47,338 bases of DNA from TMED26 sp002694075 (GCA_036160575.1 JAYYDT010000018.1:1-47338); one strand, 5' to 3'; counted from the stretch's first letter, positions 17,446 through 26,190 are shown. Made by a program: numbers and translations. The notes: generated from the sequence alone by a model not told the origin.

Positions 17446-17976
17446 TTATCCGGCCTTGGCCATGGCCAACAAAGCCTCGGTTAAAACCAGGCGCGCCGAA
17501 GCCACCATCGGCCAGGCCAGGCCGATGGTGCCGACATCGATGGCCAGCAGAACCTCGCCCGCTTCAAAGCCGACCAGGGTGCCGCGAAAGCGTTTGCGGC
17601 CGTCAATCGCCTGGCGCAATTCGATTTTGATCTCATGGCCGGCGAAACGGCTGAAATCGCGGGGCCGGGTGAGCGGCCGGTCGATCCCGGGGGAACTCAC
17701 CTCAAGCATGTATTTGCCGTTGATCGGGTCGGCGACGTCCAACAGGGCCGATACCGCGCGGCTGATATCGGCGCAGGCGTCAACGCCGAGGTCGCTCAAA
17801 TCGCTCGGTTCGACCATCACCTGCAGGGTCGCCGGCGCGCCGCCATACTGGACCCGGACCAAGTCGAAACCGAGGTCGGCGATGGTCGGGGCGATCACCG
17901 CGACGACGCGCGCGGCGACCGGCTCCGATGCCACCAGATCGGCGAACTCTGCGTCCTCTTCGGTCACGTCGCTCAC
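17446..17976 (-). CDS. rimP: Ribosome maturation factor RimP
   Basis: 30S assembly factor, first gene of the nusA operon. The sequence shows IADLGFDLVRVQYGG, ADISRAVSALLDVADPINGKYMLEVSSPGIDRPL, the family hallmark, and a C-terminal SH3-like domain (FRGTLVGFEAGEVLLAI). I chose GTG 17976 because ggtggag lies 6 bases upstream. GTG 17988 and GTG 18021 also lie in frame, but the latter directly follows the T-run of the trmB terminator and is unlikely. The product is 176 residues. A promoter candidate and a terminator lie just upstream and may form an attenuator. Confidence 0.92.
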   Translation of the reverse strand: MSDVTEEDAEFADLVASEPVAARVVAVIAPTIADLGFDLVRVQYGGAPATLQVMVEPSDLSDLGVDACADISRAVSALLDVADPINGKYMLEVSSPGIDRPLTRPRDFSRFAGHEIKIELRQAIDGRKRFRGTLVGFEAGEVLLAIDVGTIGLAWPMVASARLVLTEALLAMAKAG

Positions 17977-18021
17977 GCTTGTCTCCACCCCGCGGTTTCC
18001 CGCTTGCCTCGCGATCAACAC

Positions 18022-18044
18022 AAAAAACCGGGCCGCGGCCCGTC
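18022..18044 (-). terminator. Intrinsic terminator between trmB and rimP
   Basis: Read on the minus strand, a GC stem (CGGGC-CGCG-GCCCG, 18042-18029) is followed by six T residues (18027-18022). It lies about 66 bases after the trmB stop and 46 bases before the chosen rimP start. It would end the metK-trmB transcript, or act as an attenuator for rimP-nusA if transcription starts at the promoter candidate just upstream. Confidence 0.7.
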
Positions 18045-18076
18045 AAAAATTAAACCAGAACTTAAGGAATATGCGG

Positions 18077-18104
18077 AATATACAGGCCGCCCGGGTGATT
18101 TCAA
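18077..18104 (-). promoter_or_regulatory. Putative sigma-70 promoter ahead of the rimP-nusA operon
   Basis: On the minus strand TTGAAA (18104-18099) and TATATT (18082-18077) are separated by 16 bases. Each hexamer is close to consensus, and the AT-rich surroundings stand out against the GC-rich background. Transcription would begin near 18070 and run into the terminator at 18044-18022 before reaching rimP. Confidence 0.45.
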
Positions 18105-18109
18105 GGTGT

Positions 18110-18817
18110 TTATGCGCGGGTGACCAAGGGCTTCTTTTGAAAACGTAAGAAGACCGGCGCGTCACCTTTGGCGCGGGCCTTGTCCTCGTAGCGTGTGGCC
18201 GGCCAATCCTCCGGGCGCTGGCGCCAATCATCGGCCCGCACCGCCATCCACTGAAAACCGCCGTGGTCCAAAACATGGCGCAAGATCCACGCGACATACC
18301 CTTGGTGGTCGCTGGCGATGCGCAGTTCGCCTTGCGCGCAGAGGACACGATGCAGGTGGTCCAGATTGGCGGCGTTGATGAGCCGCCGGTTGTGGTGCCG
18401 CGTCTTTGGCCACGGGTCCGGAAACAGAATGAACACGCGCGCCAAACTGGCCGGCGTGAGGCGCGCCAGCAGGGGGCGGACGTCATCGCCCAAGACCCGG
18501 ATATTGGCGAGTTGCCGCCGTTCCACCTGGCGCAGCAAGGAGACCATGCCGTTAATGAACGGCTCGGCGCCGATGAGTCCGACATCGGGGTACGCGGCCG
18601 CTTGCGCCGCCAAATGTTCACCGCCACCAAAGCCGATCTCCAGCCAATAGGCGTCGTATTCACGGCTGAAAAAGCGCGCCGGCGAAGACGGCGCGATGCC
18701 GGCCGGCAAGTTTAGCGATATTTGTGGCAGCAGGGTTTCCAAAAGAGCTTTTTGGCCAACTCGCAAACGCCGGCCGGCACGCCGCCCATGGAAGCGCGGA
18801 AGGTCATCATCGCTCAT
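18110..18817 (-). CDS. trmB: tRNA (guanine-N7-)-methyltransferase
   Basis: SAM-dependent enzyme making m7G46 in tRNA. The 235-residue sequence contains the SAM-binding loop YWLEIGFGGGEHLA, the acidic strand IGAEPFINGM, FPDPWPKTRHHNRRLI, and a terminal FLRFQKKPLV; the ATRYEDKARAKG motif specific to TrmB is intact. The gene begins 3 bases after metK ends, so SAM synthase and a SAM-using tRNA methylase are made from one message. A terminator follows. Confidence 0.95.
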   Translation of the reverse strand: MSDDDLPRFHGRRAGRRLRVGQKALLETLLPQISLNLPAGIAPSSPARFFSREYDAYWLEIGFGGGEHLAAQAAAYPDVGLIGAEPFINGMVSLLRQVERRQLANIRVLGDDVRPLLARLTPASLARVFILFPDPWPKTRHHNRRLINAANLDHLHRVLCAQGELRIASDHQGYVAWILRHVLDHGGFQWMAVRADDWRQRPEDWPATRYEDKARAKGDAPVFLRFQKKPLVTRA

Positions 18818-18820
18818 CGG

Positions 18821-19990
18821 TCACGCGAGCGCGCCGCGCAACGCCTCGATCAGATCGGTTTTTTCCCAGGAAAAGCCGCCGTCCGCTTCCGGCGCCCGGC
18901 CAAAGTGACCATAGGCCGCGGAGCGCGCGTAAATCGGACGGTTGAGACCGAGATGCTGGCGAATGCCGCGTGGCGATAAGTCCATCGCCGCGCTGAGCGC
19001 TTGGCCCAACGCGGTCTCGTCGGCGCGTCCGGTACCATAAGTGTTGACGTACACCGACAGCGGATGGGAGACGCCAATCGCATAGGATAATTGGATGGTG
19101 CATTTATCGGCGAGATCGGCGGCAACCACATTTTTCGCCAAATAACGGGCGGCATAGGCGGCGGAGCGGTCGACCTTGGTCGGGTCCTTGCCGGAAAACG
19201 CGCCGCCGCCGTGCGGCGCCGCGCCGCCATAGGTGTCGACAATAATTTTGCGCCCGGTCAGGCCGGCGTCGCCGTCCGGCCCGCCGATCACAAACCGGCC
19301 GGTCGGGTTGACGTAGAAGGCCGCGTCCGGACACATCCACCCCGCCGGCAGCACCGCCTCGACGAAGGGGCGCACCAACTCGCGGACGTCGTTTTGGTCA
19401 AGGTCGGGGTGATGCTGGGTCGATACCACCACCGAGGTGGCGCGGACCGGCACGCCATTTTCATAAGCCAAGGTAACCTGACTTTTGGAATCGGGACCGA
19501 AGCCTTCGGTGGCGCCGGCGCGGCGGGCGTCGGCCATGTCTTTCAAAATGCGGTGGGCGTAGTGAATCGGGGCCGGCATCAAGGCGTCGGTTTCGCGGCA
19601 GGCGTGGCCAAACATAATCCCTTGGTCGCCAGCGCCTTCGTCTTTGTTGCCGCTGGCGTCGACCCCCATGGCGATATCGCTGGACTGCTCATGCAGCAAG
19701 ACCTCGATATCGGCGGTTTGCCAATGAAAACCGTCCTGGGTGTAGCCAATGTCGCGGATGGCGGCGCGTGTCGCCTCGATCATCGCGTCTTTGGTGACAC
19801 TGGCCGGACCGCGCACTTCGCCAGCCAAAACCACTTTATCGGTGGTCGCCAGGGTTTCACAGGCGACGCGGCTCTCCGGATCGGCCGCTAAGAACATGTC
19901 GACGATAGTGTCCGAAATGCGGTCGCAAACCTTGTCCGGATGGCCTTCGGAAACGGACTCGCTGGTGAAAAGGTAGTCGCTCTGGGTCAC
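18821..19990 (-). CDS. metK: S-adenosylmethionine synthase
   Basis: Makes SAM from methionine and ATP. The 389-residue protein shows YLFTSESVSEGHPDKVCDRISD at its start, GAGDQGIMFGHA, DTYGGAAPHGGGAFSGKD and KVDRSAAYAARY, all diagnostic. The GTG at 19990 fits the usual N terminus and has gagg 8 bases upstream; TTG 20005 is possible but less likely. A 130-base gap to the upstream xre gene holds a hairpin but no SAM riboswitch I can recognise. trmB follows directly. Confidence 0.96.
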   Translation of the reverse strand: MTQSDYLFTSESVSEGHPDKVCDRISDTIVDMFLAADPESRVACETLATTDKVVLAGEVRGPASVTKDAMIEATRAAIRDIGYTQDGFHWQTADIEVLLHEQSSDIAMGVDASGNKDEGAGDQGIMFGHACRETDALMPAPIHYAHRILKDMADARRAGATEGFGPDSKSQVTLAYENGVPVRATSVVVSTQHHPDLDQNDVRELVRPFVEAVLPAGWMCPDAAFYVNPTGRFVIGGPDGDAGLTGRKIIVDTYGGAAPHGGGAFSGKDPTKVDRSAAYAARYLAKNVVAADLADKCTIQLSYAIGVSHPLSVYVNTYGTGRADETALGQALSAAMDLSPRGIRQHLGLNRPIYARSAAYGHFGRAPEADGGFSWEKTDLIEALRGALA

Positions 19991-20011
19991 TGGCGCGCCT
20001 CGCAAAGTTAA

Positions 20012-20026
20012 GCGGGAAGGTCCCGC
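20012..20026 (-). promoter_or_regulatory. Hairpin in the metK leader
   Basis: A perfect inverted repeat, GCGGGA and TCCCGC with a 3-base spacer, lies 22 bases upstream of the metK start. On the minus strand it is preceded, not followed, by a run of six T, so it is not a terminator for metK. A translational or stability role is possible. I compared it from memory with SAM-II and SAM/SAH riboswitches and saw no match. Confidence 0.35.
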
Positions 20027-20120
20027 AAAAAAGTCTCGGCACGCCGCGACGTCCCGTCACATTTCATCCTTCATGCCGATAAAGGCTGAACGGGTCAAGC
20101 GACTTGAATGATCGTGAAGG

Positions 20121-20564
20121 TCAGTTAATTGGGCGCGGTCCGTTATGTCCGGCGAGCAGAAATTCCGCGCTTAAGTCACGCATCAAATCAACCACCCGGT
20201 CGCGCAGATCATGGTCGTCGATGCTTAAGAAAGCGCGCGTCAATTCCGCCGCTTGTGGGTCGCTGACGGTGATCCGATCGGCCCGTGCGAAGGGCTGCGG
20301 CGAGGGCTGTGGAAGTTCTTCGAAAAAACTGCTGAGCGGCATTTCCATCACCCTTGCGAGTGCGAATAGTTGGTCGACGGCGATGGGTGTGGCGCCGCGT
20401 TCATAGTCGCGGATTTGGCGGTGGCTGAGGTCACTGGCGTCGGCCAGCTCGCGCTGGCTAAGGCCAAGCGCGCGGCGGCGCGTGGCGAGACACCAACCGA
20501 TGTGACGATTAATGGTTTCGGCGCTTGTTTTCGCCGCGTTTTCCGGGGGGATGAGTGATTCCAT
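20121..20564 (-). CDS. XRE-family helix-turn-helix regulator upstream of metK
   Basis: A 147-residue DNA-binding protein. The HTH lies at about residues 22-77 (CLATRRRALGLSQRELADASDLSHRQIRDYERGA...), followed by a helical tail with FLSIDDHDLRDRVVDLMRDLS. The tail may be for dimerisation; no ligand domain is visible. The start at 20564 is well supported by ggagg 7 bases upstream. Its position between lnt and metK recurs in other alphaproteobacteria, suggesting it controls metK or itself, but that is inference. It ends 130 bases before metK. Confidence 0.88.
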   Translation of the reverse strand: MESLIPPENAAKTSAETINRHIGWCLATRRRALGLSQRELADASDLSHRQIRDYERGATPIAVDQLFALARVMEMPLSSFFEELPQPSPQPFARADRITVSDPQAAELTRAFLSIDDHDLRDRVVDLMRDLSAEFLLAGHNGPRPIN

Positions 20565-20601
20565 GCTTGGGCCTCCATGTGGACGCGCCGGACCCGACCG
20601 A

Positions 20602-20621
20602 CGCTCAGGCAAGCCTAAGCG
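20602..20621 (-). repeat. Inverted repeat in the lnt-xre gap
   Basis: CGCTTAGGC and GCCTGAGCG, read on the minus strand, pair over nine positions (one G-T) with a 2-base spacer. There is no T-run after it, so it is not a standard terminator. It lies 37 bases upstream of the xre start and could be an operator or an RNA hairpin. Confidence 0.35.
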
Positions 20622-20655
20622 GTTGCGCCAGTCGATCAATTATCCTTCGGTATAC

Positions 20656-22224
20656 TTATCGGCGCTGTCGGCCAAAAAGCATGCCGCCAACGAGCATTGC
20701 GATCACGGCGGTGAGGAACGGCACCTCGCCCCAGCGGCTATACAGGGTTGGCGCCGACAGGGCGGCGGGCACCGCGTGATCGAAGTGGCCCGTCTGATTG
20801 AGCGCCAAACGGGCCTTGACGCGTCCAAGGGGATCGATCAAGGCCGAAATCCCGGTGTTGGCCGCGCGGATTACCGGCAGGCCCTCCTCGACGGCCCGCA
20901 CGCGGGTGGTCGCGAAATGTTGATAGGGCCCGCTGCTGACGCCATACCAAGCGTCATTGGTCAGGTTGATCAATAGGCGCGGCGGCGGTCCGTCCGGCGC
21001 GCGCACCGCGCCGGGGAAAATAATCTCATAGCAGATCAATGGACTGAACGGCGGCAATCCCGGCGCCGTGAGGGTTTGCGGCCCGGGTCCGGCGCTAAAC
21101 CCGGTGCGCAGGGCGGCAACCGGCAAAAACGGCACCCAGTCTTGAAAGGGCAGGTATTCGCCAAACGGCACCAAATGGAATTTATCATAGATCGCGCGCA
21201 CCGCGCCGCCGCCGTCGATGGCGTAGACGCTGTTCCAAATCTCGGACGGGGCGTCTGACCCGGCGGGCGAGGGGCGGGCGACGCGCACGGTGCCGGTGAG
21301 GACCGACCCGTTGGCCGCCACCGCCCGGCCCATCGCCGCGCGTAGCGCCGGCGCCTCGTTGAGGAAAAGAGCCATTGCCGTTTCCGGCCAAATAGCCACC
21401 GGTGGTGGTGGCCGGCCATCCGCCCCCGGCGCCGTCGTCATCGCCAAATAGCGGGCGATATGATCGGCTTTAAGCGGTCCTTGCCATTTGTCGCGCTGGG
21501 CCACATTGCCTTGCACCACGCGCACCGTGTGCTCGGTCGGGCCGACGGTGATTTCGGCCAAACGCAGGCTGCCGCCGGCCCACAGCAAGGCCAGCGTGGC
21601 GGCCGCCGCGAATGGTCCATACCAGCGCCGTGGCCCGGGCGGCGCCATGCCCAACGGGGCGAGGGCGAATCCCACGCAGAGCGTGACCAGGCCGAGGCCA
21701 TAGCTGCCGATAAAGGCTGTCGCTTGCAGGGGGATTTCCGAAAAAGCCCAGACATAACCGGTCAAATTCCATGGGAAACCCGTGAACAAGTTTCCGCGGA
21801 GCCATTCGGCGATGGCCCAAGACGCGGCCAGGATGATCACCGGGGCGCCGCCGCGCCGGGCCAGCGCGTGGGTCAACCAGGTGGCCGCGCCATAATAGAC
21901 CGCGAGAACCGCCGGCAGGCCGGCGGCGGCGAAAGGGACCAGCCAGGCGTGTCTCGCGCTGTCGACCAGCAAAGCGTTGGAGATCCAATACAGACCGGCG
22001 GTGAGCATGCCAAAGCCGAACCACCAACCGATGGCGAAGGCGGCGCGGCCGTTCTGAGCGCCGGTCAGCAACCAGGGCAAGGCTGAGAAAGCCAGAATCG
22101 CGGGCAGGAAGTAAACCGGCGCCTGGGCGCCGGCGACCAAAACCCCGAGCCCGCCGGCAACCACCGCGCGCCGCCAACCGGTGAGCGCGGCGAGTCGGCC
22201 GGCGAGCGCGGGTAGCGCGCGCAT
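20656..22224 (-). CDS. lnt: Apolipoprotein N-acyltransferase
   Basis: Inner-membrane enzyme adding the third acyl chain to lipoproteins. The 522-residue protein has a multi-helix N-terminal half (about 15-205) and a nitrilase-fold periplasmic domain. The catalytic triad is recognisable: Glu in IWPETAMA (about 279), Lys in YDKFHLVPFGEYLPF (about 347) and Cys in LICYEIIFPG (about 397), with spacings matching E. coli Lnt. ATG 22224 is seven bases after the corC stop. The C terminus is a last hydrophobic helix (VPFLTAVIAMLVGGMLFG). It forms the tail of phoH-ybeY-corC-lnt. Confidence 0.95.
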   Translation of the reverse strand: MRALPALAGRLAALTGWRRAVVAGGLGVLVAGAQAPVYFLPAILAFSALPWLLTGAQNGRAAFAIGWWFGFGMLTAGLYWISNALLVDSARHAWLVPFAAAGLPAVLAVYYGAATWLTHALARRGGAPVIILAASWAIAEWLRGNLFTGFPWNLTGYVWAFSEIPLQATAFIGSYGLGLVTLCVGFALAPLGMAPPGPRRWYGPFAAAATLALLWAGGSLRLAEITVGPTEHTVRVVQGNVAQRDKWQGPLKADHIARYLAMTTAPGADGRPPPPVAIWPETAMALFLNEAPALRAAMGRAVAANGSVLTGTVRVARPSPAGSDAPSEIWNSVYAIDGGGAVRAIYDKFHLVPFGEYLPFQDWVPFLPVAALRTGFSAGPGPQTLTAPGLPPFSPLICYEIIFPGAVRAPDGPPPRLLINLTNDAWYGVSSGPYQHFATTRVRAVEEGLPVIRAANTGISALIDPLGRVKARLALNQTGHFDHAVPAALSAPTLYSRWGEVPFLTAVIAMLVGGMLFGRQRR

Positions 22225-22231
22225 GCTTGGC

Positions 22232-23149
22232 CTAGACGTCTTCGCTTGCGGCGGCGTCCGGAGCCACCGGCGCCGGGCGAATGCGAAGGGATTTGATGCG
22301 CCGGGCGTCAGAGTCGATGATTTCGAAATGGACGCCGCCAGGGTGGTGAAGGACCTCACCCGGGCCGGGGACGCGCCCCGCCAGGTTGAGGACAAGGCCG
22401 CCCAAGGTGTCGACTTCCTCGCGCTCGCCCTCGCTTAAAATGGCGCCAAGCTGGTCCTCGAATTCCTCGACGGTGGCGCGTGGATCGGCCCAATAGCCGC
22501 CGTCCGGCCGGGGCATCAGTTTCGGTCCGTCGACGGTGTCATGCTCATCGTCGATTTCGCCGACAATCTCTTCGACAAGATCCTCAATGGTGATTAGCCC
22601 GTCGATGCCGCCATATTCATCGACCACAAGGGCCAGGTGCTGGCGGTTGACACGCATTTCCTGAAGTAACTCGAGGGCCCGCATGGACGGTGACACAAAC
22701 AAGACTTTCCGCAGCAGGCGGCCAAGGGCCGGGGTCATATCGGCGCTGCGATAGGCCATCAGGTCTTTGATGTGGATCATCCCGGTGACTTGGTCGAGAG
22801 TTTCGCGGTAGACCGGCAAACGGGAATGGGCGGCCTCGACCATTTGATTGGCGACTTCGGCCAGAGAGGCATTTTCCTCGACCGCGACGATATCGGCGCG
22901 CGGCACCATCACATCGCGCGCGCTGATATCGCGCAGGCCAAGGATGTTGCGGATCATGGCGCGTTCGCCGGCGTCGATCTCAACTGCGCTCTGATCGCCT
23001 TGGTCGATCAATTCTTCAATCGTGTCGCGGGCCGATTGGCCGCCATTACGGCCCAGACCAACAGCGCGGGTGAGACGCCGCAAGCCGGCTACTAAGGGGG
23101 GTGTGGGACTGTCGGTGGTGCCGCTGGGGGCCCCGCTGTCGTCATTCAT
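22232..23149 (-). CDS. corC: CorC/HlyC family CBS-domain protein
   Basis: Cytosolic CBS-pair protein of the hemolysin/CorC family, linked to magnesium and cobalt efflux in enterobacteria. The 305 residues include the conserved ARDVMVPRADIVAVEENASL (first CBS, about 75-135), MRVNRQHLALVVDEYGGIDGLITIEDLVEEIVGEI (second CBS, about 165-200) and a CorC_HlyC C-terminal domain (about 220-295). No transmembrane DUF21 domain is present, the small CorC form. The start overlaps the ybeY stop by eight bases. ATP or adenosyl ligand binding is known of the fold, not shown here. Confidence 0.93.
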   Translation of the reverse strand: MNDDSGAPSGTTDSPTPPLVAGLRRLTRAVGLGRNGGQSARDTIEELIDQGDQSAVEIDAGERAMIRNILGLRDISARDVMVPRADIVAVEENASLAEVANQMVEAAHSRLPVYRETLDQVTGMIHIKDLMAYRSADMTPALGRLLRKVLFVSPSMRALELLQEMRVNRQHLALVVDEYGGIDGLITIEDLVEEIVGEIDDEHDTVDGPKLMPRPDGGYWADPRATVEEFEDQLGAILSEGEREEVDTLGGLVLNLAGRVPGPGEVLHHPGGVHFEIIDSDARRIKSLRIRPAPVAPDAAASEDV

Positions 23150-23672
23150 GGGTTGTCGTCAGATCGACGGCGGGCGCCGCCTGATCGGCCTCCTGATCTT
23201 GGTACGGATCGTCGATGCCCAAATCGGCGAGTACGCGCACTTCCAAAGCTTCCATGCGCGCCGCCTCGTCGGCTTGGATGTGGTCGTGGCCCAGCAGATG
23301 CAAACAGCCATGCACGATAAGATGGGTCAGGTGATCGGCCAGCGCTTTGTCCGCCGCCGCGGCCTCGGCGATAATGGTTTCACGGGCCAGCGCGAGATCG
23401 CCGAGCAGGCCCAGGCCCCGCCCGTGGGCGTCGGCCGGAAAAGCCAGTACATTGGTTGGCGTGTCACGGTCCCGGTGGCGGGCGTTGAGATCGCGTATCC
23501 AGGCGTCGTCGCCAAGGGCCACAACCACCTCGCCACCGTCATGGGCGGTCGTCGCCATCGCCGCCCGCACCGCCGCCGTGCTGAGTGCGGTCAGGTCAAG
23601 GGGTAGCGCCGACCAGGCCGGGTCGGTGATCACCAAGTCGACGTCAAGCCGGCGGTCGGTCACGGAAGTCAC
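23142..23672 (-). CDS. ybeY: Endoribonuclease YbeY
   Basis: Zinc-dependent RNase for 16S 3' maturation and ribosome quality control. The 176-residue protein contains RDTPTNVLAFPA and the metal motif HGCLHLLGHDH, with His121, His125 and His131. The start at 23672 overlaps the phoH stop by four bases, and the 3' end overlaps corC by eight, giving a tightly coupled phoH-ybeY-corC-lnt run. Confidence 0.95.
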   Translation of the reverse strand: MTSVTDRRLDVDLVITDPAWSALPLDLTALSTAAVRAAMATTAHDGGEVVVALGDDAWIRDLNARHRDRDTPTNVLAFPADAHGRGLGLLGDLALARETIIAEAAAADKALADHLTHLIVHGCLHLLGHDHIQADEAARMEALEVRVLADLGIDDPYQDQEADQAAPAVDLTTTHE

Positions 23673-24685
23673 TTGTCCCCGCTCCGCCTCAGCAAATCGG
23701 TTTCCTTGGCGTCATAGGCCGAGACGATCTTGGTGACCAACGGGTGTCGCACGACATCGGCGGCGGTGAATTCGACCTGGCCGATGCCTTCAATACCGCG
23801 CAGCAGACCAATGGCCTCCCGCAGTCCCGATTTGGCGCCCAGCGGCAGGTCGATTTGCGATAGGTCGCCGGTGACCGCCATACGTGAATTCTCACCCAAG
23901 CGAGTCAAAAACATCTTCATTTGCGTGGGCGTGGTGTTTTGCGCTTCGTCCAAGATGACAAAGGCGTTGGCCAAGGTGCGCCCGCGCATGAAGGCCAGCG
24001 GCGCGACTTCGATTTCGCCGCTGGCGAGGCGCCGCTCGACCTGTTCGCCGGGCATCATGTCGTAGAGCGCGTCATACAGCGGGCGCAAGTAGGGATCGAC
24101 CTTGTCCTTCATGTCGCCGGGTAAAAACCCGATGCGCTCGCCGGCCTCGACAGCCGGCCGCGACAGGATCAGGCGATCCACCCGGCGCGCCTTCAACATC
24201 GACACGGCGATCGCCACCGCCATGTAGGTTTTGCCGGTCCCGGCCGGTCCCAGGCCAAACACCAACTCGTCGCGGCGCAGCGCGTTGATATATTTTTTCT
24301 GATTGGGCGAGCGTGCCTGCACCGCCCGTTTCCAGGTGTTGATGGTGTCGGAGTCGCTGGCGAAATCGTCGCTGGCGCCGTCACCCTTGGCGACCCAGGA
24401 AATGGCCGCGTCGACAGTCGGCAGATCCAAAGTGCTGGGCGGGCGTCCTTTCCGGCGCGCGCTGTCCAGCCGGCCATACAACGCCGACAGCGCCTCATGG
24501 GCGGCGCGCGTGGCCTCGGGCGGGCCGCTGATTTCAATGCGGTTGCCGAAACAAGCCAGCGAGACCTTCAAACGTTGTTCGAGGCGCGCCAGGTTTCGGT
24601 CATGATCCCCATAAAGGCTTGGCAAAAGACTGTGATCGGCGAATTCGAGGGCAATCGTCTCCGGTTTCGCGATTTGTGTCGTCAA
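23669..24685 (-). CDS. ybeZ: PhoH-like ATPase (YbeZ)
   Basis: P-loop ATPase of the PhoH family that partners YbeY in RNA metabolism. The 338-residue sequence has an N-terminal KH-like region (about 15-75), Walker A GPAGTGKTYMA (about 148-158), and Walker B FVILDEAQNTTPTQMKMFLTRLG. It begins with a four-base overlap with the end of miaB. Length and motif spacing are normal. The name phoH is also used for this family. Confidence 0.94.
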   Translation of the reverse strand: MTTQIAKPETIALEFADHSLLPSLYGDHDRNLARLEQRLKVSLACFGNRIEISGPPEATRAAHEALSALYGRLDSARRKGRPPSTLDLPTVDAAISWVAKGDGASDDFASDSDTINTWKRAVQARSPNQKKYINALRRDELVFGLGPAGTGKTYMAVAIAVSMLKARRVDRLILSRPAVEAGERIGFLPGDMKDKVDPYLRPLYDALYDMMPGEQVERRLASGEIEVAPLAFMRGRTLANAFVILDEAQNTTPTQMKMFLTRLGENSRMAVTGDLSQIDLPLGAKSGLREAIGLLRGIEGIGQVEFTAADVVRHPLVTKIVSAYDAKETDLLRRSGDK

Positions 24686-26133
24686 GCCACGATCCTTTCC
24701 TCCGGTTGCGCCGGGGTCACCAGGCGGCCAGCCAGGCTATTGGCTTGTCCCCGTGTGATTTCGACATCGGCGATTTGCCCGATCAGGGTTTCCGGCCCGT
24801 CGCAATGGACGGCTTGCATGAACGGGCTGCGGCCGACCAGTTGACCGGGATGGGTGCCCGCGCGTTCAAATAAAATCGGTAAAACCTCGCCCACTTTGCT
24901 TTTGTTGAAGGCCAGTTGTTGCGCGTTCAAAACCTGTTGTAAGCCGGCCAGGCGTTCGGCCTTCACTGTTTCGGCGACCTGTTGCTCATCGCCGGCCGCC
25001 GGGGTGCCGGGGCGGGGGCTATATTTAAAGGAATAGGCCTGCGCGTAACCGATGTCGCGAACCAAGCGCAGGGTTTCGGCGAAGTCCTGGTCGCTCTCGG
25101 CGGGGTGGCCGACAATGAAATCCGACGACAAAGCGAGATCCGGCCGTGCCGCGCGCAGGCGGTCGACAATCGCGCGATATTCGGCGGCGGTGTGTTTGCG
25201 GTTCATCGCCGCCAGCATGCGGTCCGACCCCGACTGCACCGGCAGGTGCAAATAGGGCATGACGGCGGGAATCTCGCGGTGGGCGGCGATCAGCGCGTCA
25301 TCGACGTCGCGCGGGTGTGAGGTGGTGTAGCGAAGGCGCGCCACGCCCTCGATCTCGGCCAGAGCGAACAACAGACGGCCGAGCCCCCATTCGCCGCCGG
25401 TCTCGCACGCGCCGTGATAGGCGTTGACGTTTTGGCCGAGCAAGGTGATTTCGCGCACCCCGTCGCGGGCCAGCGCACGGGCCTCGGCGAGGACCTGGGC
25501 GACCGGCCGCGAATACTCCGCGCCACGCGTATAGGGCACCACGCAGAAGCTGCAAAATTTATCGCAACCTTCCTGGATCGACAAAAAGGCCATCGCCCGG
25601 CGGCCGCCGTGAACCGCCGGCAAATGATCGAATTTAACGTCGCTCGGAAAATCGGTGTCGACCAGGCCGGCCCCTTTGGTTGCGGCACGGCCGCCCGAGG
25701 GGCGGCTGCTTGGGTCGGCTTGGGCGATCAACTCGGGCAGGCGGTGATAGGTCTGCGGGCCGAAAACCATGTCGACATAGGGTGCGCGGGCGACGATTTC
25801 ATCACCCTCGGCCTGCGCCACACAGCCGGCGACGGCGATCATCATCGGCGCGTCGGTGCTGGCGCGGGCGGCTTTCCGGTCGCGCAAACGGCCCAACTCG
25901 GAAAACACCTTCTCGGTGGCTTTCTCGCGGATGTGACAGGTGTTCAAGATCACCAGGTCGGCCTCGTCCGGGGCCGCGCAAAGGGCATAGTCCAAGGGCG
26001 CCAAAACGTCGGCCATACGCTCGGAGTCGTAGACGTTCATCTGGCAGCCATAGGTTTTAATAAAGAGTTTTTTTGGCACGCGTTCACTCAAAAAAGGGGA
26101 TGGCAGCTCGGCGAGACCGCGGCGGCGGTCCAT
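24682..26133 (-). CDS. miaB: tRNA-2-methylthio-N6-dimethylallyladenosine synthase MiaB
   Basis: Radical-SAM methylthiotransferase acting at A37 of tRNAs. Cluster cysteines are visible in TYGCQMNVYDSERM, NTCHIREKA and AGCVAQAEGDEI, with the SAM cluster in CDKFCSFCVVPYTRGAEYSRP. A C-terminal TRAM domain follows (about 400-475). Two starts are plausible: ATG 26133 (483 residues) and GTG 26079, which begins VPKKLFIKTYG and matches the usual N terminus; neither has a strong ribosome-binding site. It heads the minus-strand run into phoH. A weak promoter is proposed at 26219-26191. Confidence 0.95.
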   Translation of the reverse strand: MDRRRGLAELPSPFLSERVPKKLFIKTYGCQMNVYDSERMADVLAPLDYALCAAPDEADLVILNTCHIREKATEKVFSELGRLRDRKAARASTDAPMMIAVAGCVAQAEGDEIVARAPYVDMVFGPQTYHRLPELIAQADPSSRPSGGRAATKGAGLVDTDFPSDVKFDHLPAVHGGRRAMAFLSIQEGCDKFCSFCVVPYTRGAEYSRPVAQVLAEARALARDGVREITLLGQNVNAYHGACETGGEWGLGRLLFALAEIEGVARLRYTTSHPRDVDDALIAAHREIPAVMPYLHLPVQSGSDRMLAAMNRKHTAAEYRAIVDRLRAARPDLALSSDFIVGHPAESDQDFAETLRLVRDIGYAQAYSFKYSPRPGTPAAGDEQQVAETVKAERLAGLQQVLNAQQLAFNKSKVGEVLPILFERAGTHPGQLVGRSPFMQAVHCDGPETLIGQIADVEITRGQANSLAGRLVTPAQPEERIVA

Positions 26134-26190
26134 TGACTGACGATGGGATGATAGTCATCCGCCGTGCGACCCCATGCGCGTTAACTCCAA

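Noticed and set aside
19991..20120. SAM riboswitch ahead of metK
   Set aside because: I compared the leader from memory with SAM-II and SAM/SAH patterns and did not find the conserved loop sequences; only a simple hairpin is present. A covariance search would settle it.
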